Source of the DNA: Spirosoma radiotolerans
GTDB lineage: Bacteria > Bacteroidota > Bacteroidia > Cytophagales > Spirosomataceae
DNA length: 64,000 nucleotides
Assembly (NCBI RefSeq): GCF_000974425.1
Contig: NZ_CP010429.1
Span: 6,278,501-6,342,500 of the forward strand
Direction of reading: 5' to 3'
A program made the position numbers and the translations under genes. Shown here piece by piece: positions 35,833 through 44,075 of this stretch (position 1 is its first letter; each line of letters opens with the position of its first letter). The notes beneath the pieces are model-generated. The model was not told where the DNA came from and searched no databases. It saw nothing but the letters and a program-made list of their open reading frames with translations.

Positions 35833-36999
35833 ATGCGTGTTTTATTCTTAATACAGGGAGAAGGCCGAGGTCATTTAACACAGGCGTTATCGCTGGCGCA
35901 GATTCTTCAGATGGCGGGCCACGATGTAATTGGTGCCATTGTAGGCATAACGGCTCAGCGAACGGTGCCAACCTTTTTTAGTGAACAGTTCAGCGCACCA
36001 ATTTCACCCGTCTTTAGTCCAGGCTTGGTTTATAATGCCGGCACAAATGCGCTGGAACCGTTCAAGACGACCGTACAGGCCATTCAGAGCATGCGTCCAT
36101 TCTGGCGCAGTTTAAAGCAGGTACGAGACCATATCGACACACAACGACCTGATGTAGTCGTTAATTTCTACGAAATGCTGGGCGGCATGACGTACGCCCT
36201 TCTGCGGCCGTCGGTCCCAATGATTTGCATCGCTCACCAGTACATGGCTTTTCATCCCGATTTCCAGCGTCCTAAAGGGCAATGGTTCTATCGGCAGGCC
36301 TTTAAGTTCAATACGCTGCTAACGTGTTTTGGCGCACAGGAATTACTTGCTTTATCGTTCGATAAGCAGGCCAACGAGCCCCAAAAACGGCTTCGTGTGG
36401 TGCCTCCTTTACTGCGTCGGGAAGTAACCGAACTAAAGCCTAAAACGGCTGGCACGGATGCTTCCAAAGAGTTTTTGTTGGCTTATGTCACACAGCCCGG
36501 CTTGAAGGTCGAATTGGAGAAAGCGCACCAGCAACGACCCGATGTTCGGATGGATGCGTTCCATTCGGATGCAAGCGGCCCCGATCAGTTGATCGATGAT
36601 ACACTGACTTACCACGCCATAGATGGAAAACGGTTTCTGGAGTTTATGGCCCGCTGCAAGGCAATTGTGACCACGGCTGGCTTTGAATCGGTTTGCGAAG
36701 CACTGTATCTGGGGAAACCGGCACTGATGATTCCGCAACCAAATCACTATGAACAAGCCTGCAACGCTATCGACAGCCAGCGGGCTGGTGTTGGCATCGC
36801 ATCAGACCGGTTTGATCTGAATCAGCTTCTAGACTATATTCCTCGATATGACCCACAGGTAAGCGAGCGGTTCCGGGCCTGGCATGCACAGGGCTATTTC
36901 TTATTTCTGGCAGCGCTGAACCGGGCCGTTACGCCAACCAGCAAGCCGTCGTCGGGTGGTTTTCTATCAACACGCGTTCGGCATTTGCTTCGGTCATAG
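35833..36999 (+). CDS. Glycosyltransferase (GT-B fold)
   Basis: A 388-residue glycosyltransferase with an N-terminal GEGRGHLTQALSLAQILQMAGHDV loop, typical of MurG/MGT-like GT-B enzymes, and a C-terminal donor-binding motif AIVTTAGFESVCEALYLGKPALMIP. The acceptor may be a lipid, given the partner LpxH-like enzyme, though this is inference. Its last 6 bases overlap the end of the convergent epimerase gene. Confidence 0.85.
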   Translation: MRVLFLIQGEGRGHLTQALSLAQILQMAGHDVIGAIVGITAQRTVPTFFSEQFSAPISPVFSPGLVYNAGTNALEPFKTTVQAIQSMRPFWRSLKQVRDHIDTQRPDVVVNFYEMLGGMTYALLRPSVPMICIAHQYMAFHPDFQRPKGQWFYRQAFKFNTLLTCFGAQELLALSFDKQANEPQKRLRVVPPLLRREVTELKPKTAGTDASKEFLLAYVTQPGLKVELEKAHQQRPDVRMDAFHSDASGPDQLIDDTLTYHAIDGKRFLEFMARCKAIVTTAGFESVCEALYLGKPALMIPQPNHYEQACNAIDSQRAGVGIASDRFDLNQLLDYIPRYDPQVSERFRAWHAQGYFLFLAALNRAVTPTSKPSSGGFLSTRVRHLLRS

Positions 37000-37818
37000 C
37001 CGATATAAAAACTGTAATGGATCAGGATACCGAAATTGGTAGTTCGTTGCCTGCATTAGTTTTTCCCCTGAAATAATTTTGTAGGGAGCCGGTTGGTCAG
37101 GTATCACAATGGCAGGTAGCTGATACCCAAAATCAGCGCAGCTTTTTCGGTAAATGGCTTCGCGAGTGGGGTGTTCCGGCGCAACGGCGTTGTAGGTTCC
37201 TGCCAGCTTTAAGCTTATTACAGCGGATATAAGCCCCTCCGCATCATCCTGATGGAGATAATTGACAGGTACGGCGCCACTGTCAACGGTTCGCCCGGCT
37301 ACGTACTTTCCCGGAATACGGTCGTATCCCATCAAACCAGCACAGCGCAACACAGTTGTCAGGCAGTTTGGCGTAAGTTGCTGAATATTTTGCTCGGCTT
37401 GTACCAGACCTGGGGCGGCTGATTGACCCGGCGTTTTTACATCCGCTTCCACCATAACCCGGCTCAGTTCAGGATACACCGATGTCGAGCTCACGTAAAT
37501 TACATGCGCGACTGACGATTGGCGTAGGGCATTCGTCAAGTATTGAATCTGTTCCGGATGAAAACGATCACCCAGTTTACCGGTTTTCGGCGGAATATCG
37601 ATGATCACGGTATCCGCTTGCAATAGAGCCGCAAGATCGCCGACTGGTTCTGGACTTAAATTCAGTTGGTAAGCATCAATTCCCTTCTGACGCAACATGG
37701 GCAACTTTTCAGCCGATGTTGTACTGCCCTTCACGGTATAGCCAGTGGCGAAGAGTTTTTCGGCCAGAGGTATACCCAACCAGCCACATCCTAGAATAGA
37801 AACAGTTTTTTTTGTCAT
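36994..37818 (-). CDS. NAD(P)-dependent SDR/epimerase (YeeZ-like)
   Basis: A 274-residue protein with an N-terminal Rossmann GCGWLGIPLAEKL motif and IYVSSTSVYPE, resembling the YeeZ-type atypical SDR family (annotated as NAD-dependent epimerase). The catalytic Tyr-x-x-x-Lys is not apparent, so enzymatic activity is uncertain. It overlaps the convergent glycosyltransferase gene by 6 bases. The beta-barrel gene lies just upstream on the same strand, 3 bases away, so it could be read with that operon. Confidence 0.75.
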   Translation of the reverse strand: MTKKTVSILGCGWLGIPLAEKLFATGYTVKGSTTSAEKLPMLRQKGIDAYQLNLSPEPVGDLAALLQADTVIIDIPPKTGKLGDRFHPEQIQYLTNALRQSSVAHVIYVSSTSVYPELSRVMVEADVKTPGQSAAPGLVQAEQNIQQLTPNCLTTVLRCAGLMGYDRIPGKYVAGRTVDSGAVPVNYLHQDDAEGLISAVISLKLAGTYNAVAPEHPTREAIYRKSCADFGYQLPAIVIPDQPAPYKIISGEKLMQATNYQFRYPDPLQFLYRL

Positions 37819-37821
37819 ACA

Positions 37822-38841
37822 TTAGAATCCAATACCAAAGGTAAGGGTTCTGACGTCGGGACCTTTACCCGTTTGAAATAATGGATTGAGATCGTATTTG
37901 GCAAAAAAATCGAAACTACGCACGCCCAAATGGGCGACTAGGCCATACCGAAAGCTATTCAGGTAATAGTCGGAATGCCGCCGGTCTTTATTACCATCCG
38001 CTTCCTTGATCTTCCGGTAACTGTCGAGTCGATAGTTTACATAGCCACCAAAACCAATGTGGCAGACTTTCCGGCCATCGCTATTGTAAAACGTCACCCT
38101 GGGTACGACCGGAATACCCAGCGTACAAACAGTTAGTTTACTTTTTTGCAACTCTCTACCTGCATCAGTAAAGGAAACGCCCGTTGGCCCTTTTTCGGCA
38201 ATTTTGTTGTCTTCAAACATAAAGTTGTTCCAGGCTACTTCAACCCCGTAATATAGCTTTAAGGATGCGTACTTGCCTCGGACGAGCGTAGGCATAGCGC
38301 CCGCTGAAAAGGCGAAGTAGCGCGACCCCAGCGGCTTCAACGCGTAACTATCTTCAGGATAGGCCGGATTTGCGCTTTGCTGAATCAGGGTATTTAGACC
38401 GATACTAATGGTATAATCAAAATTGCTCCCGTCGTTCCGCTTTCTTCGTCTGGCCCGATCGTAGTCATGGTCAGTATTATCTTTTCTTCGGGATGATTTT
38501 CTTGTTGTGTCTCCATCGCTATTAACGACGATCGTTACACCCTCTTTCTGCTTTGTAATAACCAGTACCGTGTCTTTCAAAAACCGTCCGCCATCCTGTG
38601 AGATAGCCGTTTGTCCTCCCGGCACTGAATCCAGTTTCATGCCCATTTCCCGCACTATCTTATTCAGATCATAGTTTGACAGAGCCTGGATTCCCGCTTT
38701 ATCGGGTGCATAAATGACCAGGCGTGTACGGTTGGCGAATCGAATCACCAGCGAATCTGTTGGATTTATTGATTTGGCCTGAGCCTGTATCGCTATAAAT
38801 AAGCCAGTTAGTACAGCGAATGTACGTAGCAGTCGGTTCAT
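37822..38841 (-). CDS. Outer-membrane beta-barrel protein, third gene of the ECF sigma operon
   Basis: A 339-residue exported protein with a signal peptide ending in IQAQA. Residues about 25-110 form an N-terminal domain (RFANRTRLVIYA), then a charged Arg/Lys-rich linker, then alternating hydrophobic strands typical of a small outer-membrane barrel, ending with an aromatic residue (TFGIGF). It overlaps the preceding membrane protein gene by 4 bases (ATGA), so the two are translationally coupled. Confidence 0.75.
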   Translation of the reverse strand: MNRLLRTFAVLTGLFIAIQAQAKSINPTDSLVIRFANRTRLVIYAPDKAGIQALSNYDLNKIVREMGMKLDSVPGGQTAISQDGGRFLKDTVLVITKQKEGVTIVVNSDGDTTRKSSRRKDNTDHDYDRARRRKRNDGSNFDYTISIGLNTLIQQSANPAYPEDSYALKPLGSRYFAFSAGAMPTLVRGKYASLKLYYGVEVAWNNFMFEDNKIAEKGPTGVSFTDAGRELQKSKLTVCTLGIPVVPRVTFYNSDGRKVCHIGFGGYVNYRLDSYRKIKEADGNKDRRHSDYYLNSFRYGLVAHLGVRSFDFFAKYDLNPLFQTGKGPDVRTLTFGIGF

Positions 38842-39761
38842 TGTTTTGTTGTTTTTTCTTTCTCTAAACTGTGTTTCAGACCAGTATATGCCCGGCCCAG
38901 CAGCCCACTTTCATCGCCATTATTGTTGTCCTGACGAGCAAAAACGTCTCCCTGCTTAATGCGTTTTACTTGCTGCCATAAGCCGCTGGCTTTTGTTTCT
39001 TTGGCAGACTTCTCATTCTGCGCTACGGCCGCCTTTTCTTCAACAGAAGCCTTAGCCACCTGACGAGCAGCCACTAAAGCTTCCGGTTCAGCAATAGTGA
39101 CTACTAAAACCCGCTCAGCTACTGGACCAGGTTTAGCTATCGGTTTAGCCTCGGCCACCTGTTCGGTTGGGGCCTGCGCGACTGTAGCATCGAAAACTGG
39201 TGATATTACGTCAACTTTTGTCTTTTTCTTAACGGGCTTTTCTTGTGCCAGCACAGGCGCTGCCGGTAATGATTGGCTCAACTGAACTGGATTTTGACGC
39301 CCAGCTACACGGCTGGTTTTATCCTTTTTAACACTACTAGTTTTGTCCGAGTTGTCTACCACAGCCAGTTGGTTCGGGTTATCCTCCGGCATTAAGACTT
39401 CCTCTTTGTCAACAGTGGGAGACCGGTTATCCTGCTGCCGATTCACCCGTTTCTTAACCGACTTTTCCCGTACTGACTCTACTGGTTGATTCGTTGCCAG
39501 TTGATTTTTCCCTTGCTCTGTTGGGGCAGTTGATGGCCAGTAGAGCCACCCGAACAAACAAACCAGCAGCAGACAGGCCGCAGCAGCCATATACCGATGC
39601 ACCGCAGGATTGCGCCAGAATACCATACGGGGTTCTAGTTTATTCTGATCCATACGGGCCTGCAACCGGGCAAAGCCATCCGAACGAGGTCTTAACGTAG
39701 TATTGCCAAGCTTTCGGGCAAATAGCTCGTCAATTGGCGGCTTTTCTGTATGTTTTTTCAT
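38838..39761 (-). CDS. Single-pass membrane protein, candidate anti-sigma factor
   Basis: A 307-residue protein that I assign by position and topology. The first 55 residues are predicted cytoplasmic, a membrane helix follows (YMAAAACLLLVCLFGWLYW), and about 230 periplasmic residues are rich in Lys, Val, Ala and Gln with repeats around KPVKKK and AEAKPIAKPG. There is no HxxxCxxC zinc site and no FecR domain. It overlaps the ECF sigma gene by 32 bases, which strongly suggests that it controls that factor. Confidence 0.6.
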   Translation of the reverse strand: MKKHTEKPPIDELFARKLGNTTLRPRSDGFARLQARMDQNKLEPRMVFWRNPAVHRYMAAAACLLLVCLFGWLYWPSTAPTEQGKNQLATNQPVESVREKSVKKRVNRQQDNRSPTVDKEEVLMPEDNPNQLAVVDNSDKTSSVKKDKTSRVAGRQNPVQLSQSLPAAPVLAQEKPVKKKTKVDVISPVFDATVAQAPTEQVAEAKPIAKPGPVAERVLVVTIAEPEALVAARQVAKASVEEKAAVAQNEKSAKETKASGLWQQVKRIKQGDVFARQDNNNGDESGLLGRAYTGLKHSLEKEKTTKQ

Positions 39762-40329
39762 AGGATACGTTCCTAAAGTCTTGTTCCATCTTTTTTAGAT
39801 TCGTCTGCAGCAGCATCCGGGCCCGGCTCAATTGCGATTTCGAGGTGCCCTCTGATATGCCCAGCATTTCGGCTATTTCGGCATGTGAATATCCTTCGAT
39901 CGCATATAGATTAAATACAGTTCGATAACCATCAGGCAATTGATTAACCAGACGCATTAAATCACTCTCATTCACAGCGGTATCAGCCCACTCATAATCT
40001 GGTTCAACAGTAACCTCATCCATAGGTATTTCTAGCCGCCACTGTTTGGCTTTCCGCAGAAACATCAACGATTCCGTCACCATGATACGTCGGATCCAGC
40101 CTTCGAAACTACCTTCCTCCCGAAACTGCTCAATCTTTTCGAAGGCACGCATGAAACCATCGAGCATCACTTCCTCGGCATCATCTCTATTGGCGCAATA
40201 CCGTGTGCATACGGCCAGCATTTTGCCCGCAAACCGCTCATACACGACCTTATGCGCGCGGCTTTCGCCCCGCTTCAGCGCAACGATCAGTTGTGCCTCT
40301 GTCGTAAAAAACGGTATAAGTCGAAGCAT
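39730..40329 (-). CDS. ECF-type sigma factor
   Basis: A 199-residue sigma-70 family factor with region 2 (YERFAGKMLAVCTRYCANRDDAEEV) and region 4 (GYSHAEIAEMLGISEGTSKSQLSRAR), joined by a linker around residue 110. Its 3' end overlaps the candidate anti-sigma gene. This three-gene layout (sigma, membrane protein, outer-membrane barrel) is seen in Bacteroidetes and points to a cell-surface signalling operon. No clear promoter is visible; autoregulation by its own factor is possible. Confidence 0.88.
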   Translation of the reverse strand: MLRLIPFFTTEAQLIVALKRGESRAHKVVYERFAGKMLAVCTRYCANRDDAEEVMLDGFMRAFEKIEQFREEGSFEGWIRRIMVTESLMFLRKAKQWRLEIPMDEVTVEPDYEWADTAVNESDLMRLVNQLPDGYRTVFNLYAIEGYSHAEIAEMLGISEGTSKSQLSRARMLLQTNLKKMEQDFRNVSYEKTYRKAAN

Positions 40330-40361
40330 ATTTGTTTAGGTTCGTCTATCGGATGCAATAT

Positions 40362-40423
40362 AAAAGGTGCTGGTTGCACGGGCGTAAAAATATTTTTTAC
40401 ACCCATGCAACCAGCACCTTTTT
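40362..40423 (-). terminator. About 30-bp hairpin at the end of the respiratory operon
   Basis: Outer arms 40362-40378 and 40406-40422 pair perfectly; the inner part 40379-40390 continues with one position that is a C-A mismatch on the plus strand but a U-G wobble on the minus strand. It lies 18 bases past the DUF983 stop (minus direction) and before the sigma gene, so it probably ends the 17-gene operon. Confidence 0.75.
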
Positions 40424-40441
40424 GTATGAAAAAAAGGGCCT

Positions 40442-40819
40442 TTACAGCCCTTTTACATACTTTATACCGGCTACATAATGCAGCCACAAGACACGTGATA
40501 TTCGAAAATTGATAGGTGCTATGATAATCATAACGGGCGCCACAATACCAGCATATACCCAACCATCAGGATCATGGCCCAAGTAAAAGATCAAAAACCC
40601 GAGCACTAACGCAACTCCGCCTGATATAGCATAGCTAACATACATCGCCCCAATGAAGTAGCCTGGCTCGACTTCATAGCGTAATCCACAATGTGGACAA
40701 TGCTCATACATTTCGTCAAACCCACGGGGCGAGTAAAAGGGCCTTTTAAAAATTTTGCCCTGCCGACACCTAGGACATAGCCCTCTTAACGCGGCCTGCA
40801 ATTTCGAGACGTCTTCCAT
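40442..40819 (-). CDS. DUF983 membrane protein
   Basis: A 125-residue protein with an N-terminal zinc-ribbon-like pair, LCPRCRQGKIF and HCPHCG, followed by two membrane helices (about 55-80 and 88-108). DUF983 proteins often sit in cytochrome oxidase loci, so an assembly role is plausible but unproven. The start ATG 40819 overlaps the upstream gene by 50 bases. It is the last gene of the operon. Confidence 0.8.
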   Translation of the reverse strand: MEDVSKLQAALRGLCPRCRQGKIFKRPFYSPRGFDEMYEHCPHCGLRYEVEPGYFIGAMYVSYAISGGVALVLGFLIFYLGHDPDGWVYAGIVAPVMIIIAPINFRISRVLWLHYVAGIKYVKGL

Positions 40820-41045
40820 ACTCACGTTTGCTATTTCGATACCACAAATAAGCGATAGAGGCTACAATGAGATACGGAATCATTAACAGATAAACAATTC
40901 CAATGTTTAGGTCAGACGCGACTACGCTACGACCGTTACTTATTGTGCTTTCAACTGTACCCCGACACATGGCACACTGGGCCATCAGGTCCGGCGCAAC
41001 GCTCATCAGGGTAATAATGACTAGCCACACTTTCCAGCTTCTCAT
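40770..41045 (-). CDS. Small CxxC membrane protein of the respiratory operon
   Basis: A 91-residue protein with a signal-like N-terminus (VWLVIITLMSVAPDLMA) directly followed by QCAMCRGTVE and one further membrane helix (VYLLMIPYLIVASIAYLWY). I have no family name for it. The CxxC motif just after the cleavage site faces the periplasm, suggesting a redox or copper role in oxidase assembly; this is inference. The basic tail faces the cytoplasm. Confidence 0.65.
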   Translation of the reverse strand: MRSWKVWLVIITLMSVAPDLMAQCAMCRGTVESTISNGRSVVASDLNIGIVYLLMIPYLIVASIAYLWYRNSKREYGRRLEIAGRVKRAMS

Positions 41046-41058
41046 AATTTTTCCGGCG

Positions 41059-41601
41059 TTAATGGGTATAATACGGCCTAATCAGCAGATACACGATTAC
41101 GCCCGTGACACTTACATATAACCAAATAGGAAACGCATACTTAACCGTTTTCTTATGCCGGCTGATCTGTCCACTCAAGGCAAAATAAACGGCTCTCAAC
41201 ACAAACCACACTACCACCACCGAGAGGACGATATGCGATACCAGCAGGAAATAATAAACCGGCCGAATCCAACCTTGACCACCAAATGGTGTTGACTCGT
41301 TTGTTAAATGGTAGAGCACGTAGCTAACCAAGAACAACGCACCGAAACTAAACGCGGCTAACATTGTACGCTTGTGGGCTACAATGTTCTTTTGACGGAT
41401 AAAATAGAACCCTACTATTAGCAGGACGGATGTAATGGAATTAATAATTCCATTCAGATGCGGCAGGTAAGTCGTCCAGGGTCCTAAATCTACTTTTTGC
41501 CGAATACCCAGCAGTATGGCAACAGCAATTGGAATAGCTAAGGAGAGAACGGTAATAACCTGATTTGCTTTCTGCTCTTTAACGGGTTGTAGTGCTTCCA
41601 T
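41059..41601 (-). CDS. DUF420 membrane protein
   Basis: A 180-residue protein with about five membrane segments and conserved histidines: LPHLNGIINS, AHKRTMLAAF, YHLTN, SHIVLS and ISRHKKTVKYAFPIWLYVSVTGV. DUF420 proteins of the YozB type are linked to maturation of terminal oxidases in Gram-positive bacteria, as I recall. The ATG at 41601 is chosen because an upstream extension would overlap the SCO gene heavily. It starts 10 bases after the SCO stop. Confidence 0.82.
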   Translation of the reverse strand: MEALQPVKEQKANQVITVLSLAIPIAVAILLGIRQKVDLGPWTTYLPHLNGIINSITSVLLIVGFYFIRQKNIVAHKRTMLAAFSFGALFLVSYVLYHLTNESTPFGGQGWIRPVYYFLLVSHIVLSVVVVWFVLRAVYFALSGQISRHKKTVKYAFPIWLYVSVTGVIVYLLIRPYYTH

Positions 41602-41611
41602 AAGCAGTAGA

Positions 41612-42322
41612 TTATTCTTTGCTATAAATGTCCAGCAGTACTCGAATTTCGAGTACCAGCCGATCCACATCTTCTTTGTCAGTTCCGTCGTAGAACCCCC
41701 TGACAATCCCTTCTTTATCTACTAATACCAACTTTTCGCTGTGGATAAAAGTTTCGTCCGGTTTGCCCTCTTTCACCCCGGCGTCAACCGCTGGCAAATA
41801 ATACCCATGCATGGCCAAATCATAAATATCAGACTTGGTTCCTGTTAGAAAATACCATTTGCCCGGAATAGCATCATACTTTTTCGCATAGGCTTTTAGC
41901 TGCTCCGGACGATCGTGTTCAGGGTCAACCGAATGGGATAAAAAAACAATTGATGGATTGCTTCGAAAAATATCCTGAACGCGGGTGAGCTGCGACGAAA
42001 TCCGAGGGCAAACAGTACCACAACGAGTAAAGAAAAAAGAAGCTACGTAGATTTTATTCTTTACAATCGATTCATCCACCGTTTTCCCATCCTGATCAAT
42101 AAGCTTAAAATGGGGAATTCGATTGAAGATGGTATCGGTCACGACACGGCCATCGGCAAGAGTAACTTTTCCCATTAATGGCTCACCCTTTGTAGAGTCA
42201 ATTTTGGGTAAGTATCGAGGCAGTACGAAATGATTCTGGGTAGCGAACCGCAGGAAAATATACAGCAAAGCCGGGACCAGCAATGTTACGAGCAGGATCC
42301 CGGCTTTTCGATTGACCGTCAT
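41612..42322 (-). CDS. SCO1/SenC family copper chaperone
   Basis: A 236-residue membrane-anchored thioredoxin-fold protein that delivers copper to the CuA site of cytochrome oxidase. An N-terminal helix (ILLVTLLVPALLYIFL) is followed by FFFTRCGTVCPRIS, holding the CxxxC copper ligands, and the third ligand His in FIHSEKLVLVD. It is 3 bases after the ctaF gene. Confidence 0.92.
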   Translation of the reverse strand: MTVNRKAGILLVTLLVPALLYIFLRFATQNHFVLPRYLPKIDSTKGEPLMGKVTLADGRVVTDTIFNRIPHFKLIDQDGKTVDESIVKNKIYVASFFFTRCGTVCPRISSQLTRVQDIFRSNPSIVFLSHSVDPEHDRPEQLKAYAKKYDAIPGKWYFLTGTKSDIYDLAMHGYYLPAVDAGVKEGKPDETFIHSEKLVLVDKEGIVRGFYDGTDKEDVDRLVLEIRVLLDIYSKE

Positions 42323-42325
42323 GTA

Positions 42326-42649
42326 TTATCGTAATTGAAATATCGAACCGCCTTCGGTTAATAAAGCAACAAGTAGCCAGATGATAAAAACTACAGGTAT
42401 AACGATAGCCCAGATCAGGCTTTTTACTTCGTGTTTAAGGTGCATAAATTCACCAACGATATAAAAAGCTTTTACTAATGTCATGATGACGAATATGGAT
42501 GTTCTAAAGCCACCCGCCTTCATGAAATAAGCTAATGTAAATTCAAAGGCTGTGATAACTGAAAGAATAACGAAAGTACGCCAAATGAGCCCTGTATTCG
42601 CTGGTGGTATCTCACCAACTTCGTGTGTTCCGTGTGTTTGATCAGACAT
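42326..42649 (-). CDS. ctaF: Cytochrome c oxidase subunit IV (CtaF-like)
   Basis: A 107-residue protein with three membrane helices (about 25-45, 48-68, 78-100) of the prokaryotic COX4 family. It stabilises the oxidase core. Motifs include GEFMHLKHEVKSLIW. The symbol follows position and family rather than direct evidence. Confidence 0.85.
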   Translation of the reverse strand: MSDQTHGTHEVGEIPPANTGLIWRTFVILSVITAFEFTLAYFMKAGGFRTSIFVIMTLVKAFYIVGEFMHLKHEVKSLIWAIVIPVVFIIWLLVALLTEGGSIFQLR

Positions 42650-42661
42650 GGTAGTAGGTAA

Positions 42662-43459
42662 TTAAACCAGGTAAAAGAATGTAAATACGAACACCCAAAC
42701 AAGATCGACAAAGTGCCAGTAAAGACCTACTTTTTCAACCATCTCGTAATGGCCACGCTTTTCGTAAAGACCAGTAGCAGCCCGGTAGAAAATCAGTATG
42801 TTCAGGACAACACCACTAAATACGTGCGTTCCGTGGAAACCCGTTATGAAGAAGAACAGATCAGCGAATGCAGGAGGACCGTATTGATTTTCAACTAGGT
42901 TTGCCCCAAAAATTGTACGTTGAAGCGCTTGTCCATTCACTAACTCGGTAATTGTCGTGCCGGTCTCTGTACCGTGAATAAAGTGGCTCCATTCCCACGC
43001 CTGACTACCCAAGAAAGTGAATCCCCCCAGGATTGTCCATAACATGTACTTCTCTACATCTTTTCGGTCCATCCGGTGACCAGCTTCTACGGCTAGTACC
43101 ATCGTTACGCTACTAAAGATAAGAATAAAGGTCATGATACCAACGAAAATCAGGGGCAGATCAACACCATGTAAAAATGGTACGGAGTTATACACCTTCT
43201 CTGGTGTTGGCCAGTACAAGTTTGAGAACTTAAACACTTCTCCATAAATAGCTGGATCCCAGGCGGGATAGCTGTAACGGATCAAGCCGTACGTTACCAG
43301 CAGAGCTGAAAAGGTGAATGTATCCGAAATCAGGAAGAACCACATCATCAGCTTGCCGTAGCTCACTTTCATCGGTTCAACACCACCCATCCAGGTTTTC
43401 TTGTCGAACACTTGTTCCGAGTCGGTTGTCAGGGTATCGTGCGTTACAGTAGCCGCCAT
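42662..43459 (-). CDS. ctaE: Cytochrome c oxidase subunit III, long copy
   Basis: A 265-residue heme-copper oxidase subunit III, with about five to six helices, WFFLISDTFTFSALL near the start, and FITGFHGTHVFSGV plus WHFVDLVWVFVFTFFYL at the end. It is the second of two subunit III genes in tandem; this one is longer, with a soluble loop near residues 75-95. Confidence 0.9.
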   Translation of the reverse strand: MAATVTHDTLTTDSEQVFDKKTWMGGVEPMKVSYGKLMMWFFLISDTFTFSALLVTYGLIRYSYPAWDPAIYGEVFKFSNLYWPTPEKVYNSVPFLHGVDLPLIFVGIMTFILIFSSVTMVLAVEAGHRMDRKDVEKYMLWTILGGFTFLGSQAWEWSHFIHGTETGTTITELVNGQALQRTIFGANLVENQYGPPAFADLFFFITGFHGTHVFSGVVLNILIFYRAATGLYEKRGHYEMVEKVGLYWHFVDLVWVFVFTFFYLV

Positions 43460-43475
43460 GCGTCTAAAAGGATTA

Positions 43476-44066
43476 TCAATGAAAATAGACTAAAAAGAAA
43501 AACAAATACAACCACAAAACATCCAAAAAGTGCCAGTAAGTAGCCGCTATTTCAAGCTGATTTAAGCTCTTCCCATGAATTCGGAACTTAAAGGCAGCTA
43601 CCAGTGCAAATACTAGTACGATCAAACCGGAGATTAGGTGAAATCCGTGTAAACCGGTAAAAATGTACATAAATGAACCCGCCGGATTGCCAACAAAAAA
43701 GACGTTTTCTTTGACTAACTCTACCCAGCCCTGGAACTGCATGTACAAAAATGCTATTCCAAGTGCAAAAGTAATAGTTATCGCTATTTTAAGACTGCTA
43801 AAGTTGTCTTTTTTTGCAGCTAGATAAGCCCAGTGCATAGTCAAACTACTAATGACCAATACAACGGAGCTATACGAGAATACAGAAGGAATATCATATT
43901 CAAGCCAGTTACCTTCTGCCCGGCGGACAAGATAGGCACTTGTCATGGCCGCAAAGAGCATAATAATACTAACGATGAACAACCACATGATAAACTTGCG
44001 GGGATTCATTGAGAGCGTTTCCTGTGGCTCTTCTATAATAGAAATATCGTTGACTAACTCACTCAT
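43476..44066 (-). CDS. Cytochrome c oxidase subunit III, short copy
   Basis: A 196-residue subunit III with five helices: KFIMWLFIVSIIMLFAAMTSAY, then FTGLHGFHLISG and YWHFLDVLWLYLFFFLVYF. It lacks the first helices of full subunit III. The pair may form a split or heterodimeric subunit, or the two may serve two assemblies. Confidence 0.88.
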   Translation of the reverse strand: MSELVNDISIIEEPQETLSMNPRKFIMWLFIVSIIMLFAAMTSAYLVRRAEGNWLEYDIPSVFSYSSVVLVISSLTMHWAYLAAKKDNFSSLKIAITITFALGIAFLYMQFQGWVELVKENVFFVGNPAGSFMYIFTGLHGFHLISGLIVLVFALVAAFKFRIHGKSLNQLEIAATYWHFLDVLWLYLFFFLVYFH

Positions 44067-44075
44067 GATTTGTTG

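Noticed and set aside
38838..39761. The membrane protein as a FecR-type anti-sigma factor
   Set aside because: No FecR domain and no TonB receptor next to it; anti-sigma role is kept only as a position-based guess.
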